A stretch of DNA of 64,000 bases, taken from the NCBI GenBank assembly GCA_963663615.1, contig OY760517.1:3224001-3288000 (forward strand), given 5' to 3'. Position 1 is the first letter of the stretch. Each line of letters opens with the position of its first letter. Source of the stretch: G963663615 sp963663615. Lineage in GTDB: Bacteria > Bacteroidota > Ignavibacteria > Ignavibacteriales > Melioribacteraceae. The translations under genes were made by a program, and so were the position numbers. Shown here piece after piece: positions 1 through 7,028 of this stretch. The notes beneath the pieces were generated by a model. It saw only the letters and a program-made list of their open reading frames with translations. It made no database searches and was not told the origin of the DNA.

Positions 1-148
1 ATAAGCGGCAGGCACCATAAACACTTAGTTCGGAGTGATAGCAAAATGTTGGTAAATTAATACCAGCTTTTCTTATCACCTCCAGAAGGTTTCTTTCATC
101 GGCGAAACCAACCTCTTTACCATTTATAAATAAAGTTCTATTTTCCAT
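1..148 (-). CDS. hydA: [FeFe]-hydrogenase catalytic subunit, N-terminal fragment (HydA/HndD-like)
   Basis: Only the first 49 codons are inside the window; the gene runs off the left edge. They encode the start of a plant-type 2Fe-2S ferredoxin domain, with the motif FCYHSELSVYGACR. The start ATG lies 2 bases after the hydB stop codon, so it is the last visible gene of the rex-hydCBA operon. The order NuoE-like, NuoF-like, then a 2Fe-2S N-terminus is typical of trimeric NAD-dependent [FeFe] hydrogenases, where this subunit carries the H-cluster that makes or oxidises H2. A NuoG-type or formate dehydrogenase subunit begins with the same domain and cannot be excluded, because the catalytic part is not visible. 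Confidence 0.7.
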   Translation of the reverse strand, partial: MENRTLFINGKEVGFADERNLLEVIRKAGINLPTFCYHSELSVYGACRL

Positions 149-150
149 TT

Positions 151-2055
151 TTAAGCTCCGTATTCAATTGCATTTAATCTGCATGATTCAAGGCAGGCAC
201 CACAGTTGATACATTTTTCCTGATCAATATGGTGTGGTTGTTTTCTATCGCCGGTAATAGCACCCACCGGACATTTTTTAATACAAAGACCGCAACCTTT
301 ACAATTTTCTTCAATAATTACCGGTTTTAACAATGCCTTGCATTTTTTAGCCGGACATGTTTTATCTATTACATGAGCTTCATATTCATCTCTAAACTGG
401 CGTAAAGTTGAAAGCACAGGGTTTGGAGCAGTTTTACCCAGACCGCAAAGCGAACCTTTTTGCACAGCTTTTGCCAAACCTTCCAGTAAATCAAGTGTAG
501 TTTCGTCAGCATTACCTTCAATAATATCATCCAGCAAGGCAAGCATCTGTTTAGTACCTTCGCGGCACGGAACACATTTACCACAAGATTCATTTTGAGT
601 AAACTGCATGAAGAAACGGGCAACCTCAACCATACAAGTTTGCTTGTTCATTACAACAAGTCCACCTGAACCAATCATTGCACCAATACTTTTAAGAGAA
701 TCGAAATCAAGCGGGAGGTCAATATTTTCTTCGGTAAGGCAACCACCTGAAGGACCACCAATCTGAACTGCTTTAAAACCTTCATCGGTTATTTCGCCAT
801 CTTCGTTGGTAACACCACCACCAATATTGTAAATAATTTCGCCAAGAGTTGTACCAAGAGGAACCTCAATTAAACCAGTATTTGCAACATGACCAGTAAG
901 TGCAAAAGTTTTTGTTCCCGAAGAACCTACAGCACCGCGTGATTTGAAAGTTTCAACACCATCGCGAAGAATAAGAGGTACGGAAGCAAGAGTTTCAACG
1001 TTGTTAATTACGGTTGGTTTACCAAACAAGCCACTCTGTGCAGGGAAAGGTGGTTTTGGTTTAGGCATACCACGTTCGCCTTCAATAGAAGCAATTAGTG
1101 CAGTTTCCTCACCACACACAAAAGCACCCGCACCTTCCATTACATGAATTTTAAATGAATGGTGTGTACTAAAAATATTTTCACCAAGAATACCCATTTT
1201 CTCAGCTTCGGCAACAGCGTTTTTAACACGTTCAACAGCAAGCGGATATTCAAGACGCACATAAATATAACCTTCATCAGCACCAATGGCTTTGGCTGCA
1301 ATCATCATACCTTCAATAACAGCATGAGGGTTACCTTCCATTATACTTCTATCCATGAACGCACCCGGATCACCTTCGTCGCCATTGCATATCACATATT
1401 TTTTAACACTTGGTTCAATACGGGTAAACTCCCATTTTTTACCGGTTGGAAAACCACCGCCGCCTCTACCGCGAAGTCCTGATTCCATTACTATATTACA
1501 AACAGCAGTATCCTTTAATTCGGCAAAAGCTTTCCTGGCACCAGAGTAACCACCGTGCGATATATATTCGTTAATATCTTCAGGGTCTATTTTACCACAA
1601 TCTTTAAGAACGTAGCGATGTTGCTTGTTATAAAATGGTATTTCGTCAGTACCCTTACATTTTTTACCATTGGAAGGGTCTTTATAAAGTAATCTTTCAA
1701 CCACAACATTATTAACTAAGGTTTGGTCAACAATTTCTGCAACATCTTCCGGTGCAACCTTGCTGTAAAGAATACCATCGGGAGCAATTGTTACAAGCGG
1801 ACCCATCTGGCAAAAGCCCTGGCAACCACTTTTGGAGACATGGATACTATTATCGTATTCATGTTTAAATTCTATTTTAATTGTAGCCTCAAGACCGGCT
1901 TTAACAATTTCTTCTTCAAATTTTTTGAGTACCTTTCTTGATCCGTTAGCAACACAACCGGTACCGGCACAAACAACAATACGTCTGGAAATCCCTTTTG
2001 TTACTTTATTATATTTTTCAGAAATTTCGTTAAGGTTAAGTATCTTATTTTCCAT
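151..2055 (-). CDS. hydB: NADH-binding hydrogenase subunit, NuoF-like (HydB/HndC)
   Basis: 634-residue flavoprotein that would accept electrons from NADH through FMN and pass them along Fe-S clusters to the hydrogenase subunit. Domains in order: a thioredoxin-like 2Fe-2S domain (about residues 22-120, cysteines in CAGTGC and GCQGFC); the NuoF core with the FMN/NADH glycine-rich loop GRGGGGFPTG at 196-205 and a CGEETALIASIEG segment; an SLBB region; a 4Fe-4S site ESCGKCVPCREG; and a C-terminal two-cluster ferredoxin domain with CKGCGLCIKKCP and CINCGACLESC. The extra N- and C-terminal Fe-S domains separate it from respiratory NuoF and match bifurcating hydrogenase beta subunits. It overlaps hydC by 11 bases, suggesting translational coupling. 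Confidence 0.93.
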   Translation of the reverse strand: MENKILNLNEISEKYNKVTKGISRRIVVCAGTGCVANGSRKVLKKFEEEIVKAGLEATIKIEFKHEYDNSIHVSKSGCQGFCQMGPLVTIAPDGILYSKVAPEDVAEIVDQTLVNNVVVERLLYKDPSNGKKCKGTDEIPFYNKQHRYVLKDCGKIDPEDINEYISHGGYSGARKAFAELKDTAVCNIVMESGLRGRGGGGFPTGKKWEFTRIEPSVKKYVICNGDEGDPGAFMDRSIMEGNPHAVIEGMMIAAKAIGADEGYIYVRLEYPLAVERVKNAVAEAEKMGILGENIFSTHHSFKIHVMEGAGAFVCGEETALIASIEGERGMPKPKPPFPAQSGLFGKPTVINNVETLASVPLILRDGVETFKSRGAVGSSGTKTFALTGHVANTGLIEVPLGTTLGEIIYNIGGGVTNEDGEITDEGFKAVQIGGPSGGCLTEENIDLPLDFDSLKSIGAMIGSGGLVVMNKQTCMVEVARFFMQFTQNESCGKCVPCREGTKQMLALLDDIIEGNADETTLDLLEGLAKAVQKGSLCGLGKTAPNPVLSTLRQFRDEYEAHVIDKTCPAKKCKALLKPVIIEENCKGCGLCIKKCPVGAITGDRKQPHHIDQEKCINCGACLESCRLNAIEYGA

Positions 2056-2560
2056 TTTTCACCTCGCTATCGCAAATCTTCTGAATTTCTTCAGAAATTG
2101 ATTTAGGAGTTTGCAAAGAATGCACTACATCGTTGATAACAACCACTGGTGCAAGTCCGCAGGCACCAAGACAAGAAACTGTTTCAAGAGTAAACAACAT
2201 ATCATCGGTAGTATTTTTTTCTTCATTGATATTCAGTTTTTTCTGAATAGCTTCAACAATAGGTATAGATTTTTTTACGTGGCATGCAGTACCATCACAA
2301 ACTTTAATTACATACTTACCTTTAGGTTCAAGCGCGAAGTGTGCATAAAAAGTAGCAACACCATAAACCTTTGCTGGTGAAAGACCAAGCGAAGTAGCAA
2401 TAAAAGTTAACACCGCTTCGGGAAGGTATCTGTACTCTTCCTGGACGTGTTGTAGAATAGGTATCAACTTGCCGGGGTCATTGTTAAATTGTTCCAGAAT
2501 TTCGCAAACTCGTTCGAACTTTCTGGCAGTAACCATTTTTTCGTCAACCACGGTACTCAT
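2045..2560 (-). CDS. hydC: NuoE-like 2Fe-2S hydrogenase subunit (HydC/HndA)
   Basis: 171 residues. The C-terminal half is a thioredoxin-like 2Fe-2S domain with the four expected cysteines, two in CDGTACH and two in CLGACG. The N-terminal helical part ends in the typical GVATFYAHF segment. The length matches NuoE/HydC proteins. In the complex it forms the small electron-transfer subunit next to HydB. It follows the 134-residue unknown gene by 40 bases and overlaps hydB, consistent with one transcript from rex to hydA. Confidence 0.92.
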   Translation of the reverse strand: MSTVVDEKMVTARKFERVCEILEQFNNDPGKLIPILQHVQEEYRYLPEAVLTFIATSLGLSPAKVYGVATFYAHFALEPKGKYVIKVCDGTACHVKKSIPIVEAIQKKLNINEEKNTTDDMLFTLETVSCLGACGLAPVVVINDVVHSLQTPKSISEEIQKICDSEVKNGK

Positions 2561-2600
2561 TTTGTTTCTCCAGATATTTTCCTTATTAAAACCTGTTAAT

Positions 2601-3005
2601 TCAGCACATACTAATAGTACATAAGGAGCGTTTTATCTCATTATGTAATTTATCGCCGCTCAAATAGTCAAGCTCCCTGCCGTCAATAACAACACCGGGT
2701 ATAACCAAGCCAATATCTGGGGTTGTTTTGCAGTTCACTATTAATCTATTCGAATCGATATATTCCTTAAAATGCAGGTAAATAAATGATTTTATGTTTT
2801 CAGTCAGGTCACAATCGGAGTTATTGTTGCACAGAACTTCAACTTCGAGAGTTTTGATTGAAAGCAATTCGGGGTTTAAGGGCAGTACATTACCCCAGGA
2901 TGTGGTAAAAGGAACCAGAGAGAGGTCTGCATCAAGCGGATCCTTGAAGAGCAGACCAATCAAATTCATTAAAAGATTACGAAAATATGCCCATAACCTT
3001 TTCAT
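2601..3005 (-). CDS. unknown small protein between rex and hydC, possibly thioredoxin-fold
   Basis: 134 residues from ATG 3005, chosen because GGGAGA lies about 8 bases upstream and the rex stop is 4 bases away; a longer frame to 3035 would overlap rex. The N-terminus has a hydrophobic patch (about residues 8-20). Residues 50-125 read beta-alpha-beta-like: LEVEVLCNNNSDC, a helix, then IVNC, PGVVIDGREL and a final helix. The PGVVIDG turn and early C-x5-C spacing resemble the redox-thioredoxin/glutaredoxin fold, but no CxxC is present. I do not recognise a named family. Its place between the NADH-sensing repressor and the hydrogenase subunits suggests a redox or assembly role; that is inference. 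Confidence 0.75.
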   Translation of the reverse strand: MKRLWAYFRNLLMNLIGLLFKDPLDADLSLVPFTTSWGNVLPLNPELLSIKTLEVEVLCNNNSDCDLTENIKSFIYLHFKEYIDSNRLIVNCKTTPDIGLVIPGVVIDGRELDYLSGDKLHNEIKRSLCTISMC

Positions 3006-3009
3006 AAAT

Positions 3010-3666
3010 CTACATCTCCCTGTCCATTTTCTCATTCAGCTTATGTGAAAGTACAGCAAGGCTTTGAGTTAGCTGGGCATTTTCCAGTATAATGCCTTCG
3101 GGTACCTTTACATGTATGGGAGCAAAATTCCAAATAGCTCTTACTCCGCCTTCTACCAGCAAATCCGTAATATATTGAGCTGAATGTGCTGGTACGGTAA
3201 TCACACCAATATTGATGTGCATGCGTTGAGCCAGATCAACAACCTTACCTATTGGAAGTACGGGTGTATCATGAATAGTTTTACCAATAATAAGCTCATC
3301 GTTATCAAATGCTGCAACGAAATTTAATCCATACTCCCTAAACCTGCCATAACCAAGCATAGCTGTTCCAAGGCTTCCGGTACCTATAAGGAATGCATCT
3401 GTCTGGTTATTCCAGTTAAGAAACTCCTCAATTGACTTTATAAGTTCGGTGATATTAAATCCGGTTTTGGGCTTACCAATAATTCCCGTATATTCGATAT
3501 CCTTGCGAACCTGTGTTGGGTCAAAGCTCAACTCATTAGCGATAAGTGTACTTGATACATTTTTTTCTCCCGCTTCTTTCAAAAACTTAAGCAAATGTAA
3601 GTACCTTGGTAACCGCCTTAAAGTTGGTTCCGGAGTTGGTTTAAATTTTTTGGTTTTAGTTTCCAT
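3010..3666 (-). CDS. rex: redox-sensing transcriptional repressor Rex
   Basis: 218 residues from ATG 3666, chosen because AGGATG lies upstream with good spacing; an in-frame ATG at 3681 lacks a Shine-Dalgarno sequence. The N-terminal winged helix (about residues 10-80) has LPRYLHLLKFL and SFDPTQVRKDIEYTG. The Rossmann domain has the nucleotide loop LIGTGSLGTAMLGY near residue 95, and the C-terminal domain-swapped helix follows. Rex proteins bind DNA when NAD+ is high and let go when NADH rises, typically de-repressing fermentative and hydrogen genes. Being first in the hydrogenase operon supports autoregulation and direct control of hyd genes. Confidence 0.95.
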   Translation of the reverse strand: METKTKKFKPTPEPTLRRLPRYLHLLKFLKEAGEKNVSSTLIANELSFDPTQVRKDIEYTGIIGKPKTGFNITELIKSIEEFLNWNNQTDAFLIGTGSLGTAMLGYGRFREYGLNFVAAFDNDELIIGKTIHDTPVLPIGKVVDLAQRMHINIGVITVPAHSAQYITDLLVEGGVRAIWNFAPIHVKVPEGIILENAQLTQSLAVLSHKLNEKMDREM

Positions 3667-3681
3667 TTTTTCATCCTGCAT

Positions 3682-4197
3682 TTCGAGAAAATTATATCGA
3701 TAATTTTTTCTCTACTGAAATGTAATAAATTACTTTTCAGTTGTCAACACTTTTCATAATAACTATTTAATTATCGTGATATTTTTCTCGATACTTAAAT
3801 GTTTTAGTAATTCTGTTTGTTTTATTCAAATTTCAGATTGCTGTTACCCTGCCAATATTTTTTATTTATAACAGCTAATTTGCTAAATTATTTTATAACT
3901 GTTTTGTTTCTTTTGCTTTTATTGATACCAATAGTTAGGAGGTAGTTATTTTTCGAACTCCCTGGAACAAGCAATTCCTTTAATCATAGAATTACCATTT
4001 GCACATTATAAATTGATTCAAAATTTCTAAGATGCATTCTTCATAAATTTCCGTACTCAGTATAATGTACTATCGAAAGTTATTCGATAGTTGTTCACGC
4101 TGTATTTGGCAATAGACAAAACCCGAATAAAAGTCCAGGGAAAGAATAGCTTTTGTGGTACTATCCGATAAAATACATTACCAATAGGATGGTATCT
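3682..4197. other. 516-bp AT-rich intergenic region between rex and the dehydratase gene
   Basis: No credible coding frame. It must contain the rex operon promoter and the 3' end of the dehydratase transcript. Three inverted repeats are visible: the near-palindrome at 3685-3712; GCTGTTA/TAACAGC at 3840-3875; and ACTATCGA/TCGATAGT with a 7-base loop at 4069-4091. The last lacks a T-run and could be a processing hairpin or a protein site. Confidence 0.6.
3685..3712. promoter_or_regulatory. near-palindrome just upstream of rex, candidate operator
   Basis: GAGAAAATTAT (3685-3695), a 4-base centre, then ATAATTTTTTCTC (3700-3712). The arms are complementary except for two extra T bases in the right arm. 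It sits about 20 bases upstream of the preferred rex start, where an autoregulatory Rex site would be expected. The sequence does not match the best-known Rex box (TTGTGAA...TTCACAA) closely, so assignment to Rex is only a suggestion. Confidence 0.35.
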
Positions 4198-5160
4198 CTA
4201 AAACGGCAGCTTGCCAAGCTCAACATTTCCACCCGATATAATTATACCTACTTTTTTACCTGCAAATTTTTCGGGGTTGTTTAGAACTACAGCCAAAGGG
4301 ACGGCTGAGGAAGGCTCAATAATTATTTTCATACGCTCCCAAACAAGTCGCATAGCTGTGATTATCGACTCATCATTTGCGGTAATTATTTCACTAACGT
4401 TATCGCATATAATCGGAAAGGTTTTATCACCAAGACTTGTAAGTAATCCGTCACATATAGTATCGGGGTTTACCGATGGATAAACTTTATTATCTCTTAC
4501 AGAATGAAAGGCATCATCAGCACCTGTAGGTTCAGCAGCAATAACTTTGGTAATCGGAGAAAAATATTTTGCCGAAAGAGCTGTTCCGCTTAATAATCCG
4601 CCTCCTCCAACAGGGGCTACAACATAATCAAGCGATTGTGTCTCCTCCAGCAGTTCCAGGCAAGCAGTTGCTTGTCCCGCTATAATGGAATAATTATTAT
4701 ATGGATGTATAAATAAGGCACCTGTATTGCTAACAACCTCATCCAGTTTATCTTCCCGTGCCTTTTGGTTTGGTTCACAGAAATATACGTTGGCTCCATA
4801 ACCCTTTACAGCGTTTACCTTAACTTGTGGTGCAGTTTTCGGCATAACTATATGTGCCGGTATTCCTTTCATTTTGGCAGCAAGAGCCAATGCACCTGCA
4901 TGATTTCCTGATGAATGTGTTGCAACACCACTGGCAAGCACTTCCTCCGGAAGTGATGAGACTGTATTTATTGCACCCCTGAACTTAAAAGCTCCAGCCT
5001 TCTGAAAATTTTCGCATTTGAAATAAAGTTCAGCACCCGAAATATCGTTCAGGTATGACGATGTTAGTATTGGTGTTTTATGTACAAAAGGGGCAATTCG
5101 TTTTGAGGCGGTTAAAATATCTTGGTTGGTTGGTACTTGGGGAAGGAAAAAATTATGCAT
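4198..5160 (-). CDS. PLP-dependent threonine/serine dehydratase or serine racemase
   Basis: 320 residues, fold-type II PLP enzyme. The Schiff-base lysine is in FKFRGAIN (K59), the substrate loop is SSGNHAGALALAA and the phosphate-binding loop is GGGGLLSG. These enzymes deaminate L-threonine to 2-oxobutyrate or L-serine to pyruvate, or racemise serine. There is no C-terminal ACT-like regulatory domain, unlike long biosynthetic IlvA, so a catabolic dehydratase or serine racemase is more likely. Its ATG shares one base with the stop codon of the upstream regulator gene (TAATG), indicating a two-gene operon. Confidence 0.88.
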   Translation of the reverse strand: MHNFFLPQVPTNQDILTASKRIAPFVHKTPILTSSYLNDISGAELYFKCENFQKAGAFKFRGAINTVSSLPEEVLASGVATHSSGNHAGALALAAKMKGIPAHIVMPKTAPQVKVNAVKGYGANVYFCEPNQKAREDKLDEVVSNTGALFIHPYNNYSIIAGQATACLELLEETQSLDYVVAPVGGGGLLSGTALSAKYFSPITKVIAAEPTGADDAFHSVRDNKVYPSVNPDTICDGLLTSLGDKTFPIICDNVSEIITANDESIITAMRLVWERMKIIIEPSSAVPLAVVLNNPEKFAGKKVGIIISGGNVELGKLPF

Positions 5161-5807
5161 TAACTAATTTCCGAATCATCGTATGAAACAGCTTGCCAGA
5201 AAAAGACCACATGAGACATAATTAGATCCTGTACATGCGAATAATTGCCTTCCATTTCGGGTAGAAGATTTTCAACTCTAATCATAAATAACGGTGATAC
5301 AAATGAGTTTGCAAGTAGTAACGGATCTTGTGGCTTAACTACACCAAACTTTACCATTTCATCGAAAATCATCCACCACATTGAGCGGCATTGATTCATA
5401 TAGTACGACAATGTATATGCCTGGTTACCCGACCTTACCGGTTGTTCTTTCATCAGGAATTTAAGGAACATCCTTTCTTCGGGGTTACTCCACTTCCTTG
5501 ATAAACGAAGGGCATATACTTTTAACAGATTGTAACCATTCATCATTTCGGTATAAAAATCTTCAGGTATAAATTCACCACCAACCGTACTTTGCTCAAA
5601 CATATGGAAGATATTGTTAAGTAAATTACTCTTGGAGGTAAAGTTTGATTTGAATTCCTGCTCGGATATATTTAGGTTACTTATTAAAAATGTATTGCTG
5701 GTTTTATTGTAACCGTTAAGAGTAAATACCTCAAGTGCTTTGTTGAGTAACTCATAACGCCTTTTTTCTTCTTCAGCAATTTGTTTTTGATAAGTAAGTA
5801 GTTCCAA
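5160..5807 (-). CDS. TetR-like transcriptional regulator
   Basis: 215 residues. Residues 15-60 resemble a TetR helix-turn-helix: RYELLNKALEVFTLNGYNKT, then a recognition-helix region (NISEQEFKSNFTSKSNLL) in which the usual YxHF/Y-xxK pattern is partly degenerate. The rest is helical, as in TetR ligand domains. It is the first gene of a pair with the PLP dehydratase and probably controls it and/or the divergent peptidase gene at 5954. The DNA-binding helix is divergent, so family assignment is good but not certain. Confidence 0.75.
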   Translation of the reverse strand: MELLTYQKQIAEEEKRRYELLNKALEVFTLNGYNKTSNTFLISNLNISEQEFKSNFTSKSNLLNNIFHMFEQSTVGGEFIPEDFYTEMMNGYNLLKVYALRLSRKWSNPEERMFLKFLMKEQPVRSGNQAYTLSYYMNQCRSMWWMIFDEMVKFGVVKPQDPLLLANSFVSPLFMIRVENLLPEMEGNYSHVQDLIMSHVVFFWQAVSYDDSEIS

Positions 5808-5953
5808 AATATTCCTGCCGTTATTGATGATTTTATTGTACGCAACTATTTATTGGTATTAGTACTATCGATAAATAAACTAATATTTTTATATCTGTCA
5901 AGAAGATAAAACTATTTTTTTTAACATCCAACAACAAACGGAACATATCGAAA

Positions 5954-6925
5954 ATGAAACTAACTACTGTAATAACAGCACTAATTCTGGTTCTTATGTA
6001 TTCCGGTAAACTCACTGCACAAAATCAAAAATTCGGAATTGTAATACATGGAGGAGCAGGGTATATAACTCCGGGATCTATTCCTGATGATTTGGCAAAA
6101 CTTTATACAAAGTCGCTAAAAAATGCTCTTGATAAAGGATACAAACTATTAAAAAATGGCGGTTCTGCCGTGGATGCTGTTGAACTTGTAGTTTCGATGC
6201 TGGAAGATGACACATTGTTTAATGCAGGCAAGGGTGCTGTATTTACCGAAGATTTCAAAAACGAACTCGATGCCTCAATTATGAATGGTGCTGATTTAAA
6301 TTGCGGTGCCGTAGCAAGGCTTCATCACATTAAAAATCCTGTAAAACTGGCTCGTGCCGTAATGAATAAATCAAGCCATGTATTTTTAGCAGGTGATGGT
6401 GCTGAAAAATTTGCAAAGGAAGAAAAAATAGAGATGGTTTCTGCCGAATACTTTAAAGTATGGAGCCGTATGCCAAACGAAATGAAACAAAAAATGCCAG
6501 ACAAGCATGGAACTGTTGGCTGTGTAGCCCTTGATAAAAATGGGAATTTGGCAGCAGCAACTTCAACTGGTGGAATTGAAGGCAAGAAATACGGCAGAAT
6601 TGGTGACGTACCCGTTATTGGTGCAGGCACGTATGCTAATAATAATACGTGTGCAATTTCATGTACAGGGCAGGGTGAGTATTTTATAAGAAACAATGTA
6701 GCTTATGATATTTCTGCCCAAATGGAATATAAAGGGGTAACACTTGCACAGGCAACAGATTATACCTTATTCAAAAGGATGAAACGTACAGGTGGTGTTG
6801 GCGGAGTAATTGGAATTGATAAAATGGGTAACATTATATTAAAATTTTCTACAGAAGGAATGTTCAGGGGTTATAAGCTCAGTAACGGAGATTATCAGGT
6901 TTTATTATATAAAGGACAGAAATAA
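5954..6925 (+). CDS. isoaspartyl peptidase / L-asparaginase, Ntn-hydrolase type, exported
   Basis: 323 residues with an N-terminal signal peptide of about 22 residues ending TAQ. The body matches plant-type asparaginases: FGIVIHGGAGY near residue 30, NAGKGAVFT, ELDASIMNG, and the autocleavage site HGTVGCVALD, where T187 would become the N-terminal nucleophile. TSTGG follows the cleavage site. The enzyme would cleave isoaspartyl dipeptides or asparagine after self-processing. With a signal peptide it probably acts in the periplasm. It is divergent from the TetR/dehydratase pair, and both sides concern small amino acids. Confidence 0.93.
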   Translation: MKLTTVITALILVLMYSGKLTAQNQKFGIVIHGGAGYITPGSIPDDLAKLYTKSLKNALDKGYKLLKNGGSAVDAVELVVSMLEDDTLFNAGKGAVFTEDFKNELDASIMNGADLNCGAVARLHHIKNPVKLARAVMNKSSHVFLAGDGAEKFAKEEKIEMVSAEYFKVWSRMPNEMKQKMPDKHGTVGCVALDKNGNLAAATSTGGIEGKKYGRIGDVPVIGAGTYANNNTCAISCTGQGEYFIRNNVAYDISAQMEYKGVTLAQATDYTLFKRMKRTGGVGGVIGIDKMGNIILKFSTEGMFRGYKLSNGDYQVLLYKGQK

Positions 6926-7028
6926 CCATTGATTTAACGATTTGATAACAGATTTTATTCTCTTGTAAATATCTTTTTATTTAAATTATTCTTCATGTAT
7001 AATATTAATCGAAAACGATGGAGGTTTA

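Noticed and set aside
944..1482. Plus-strand frames within hydB
   Set aside because: Shadows of the minus-strand gene with no motif of their own.
5822..5953. TetR operator between the regulator and peptidase genes
   Set aside because: TATTTAT/ATAAATA and TAGTACTA are visible, but the symmetry is offset by two bases; too weak to call.
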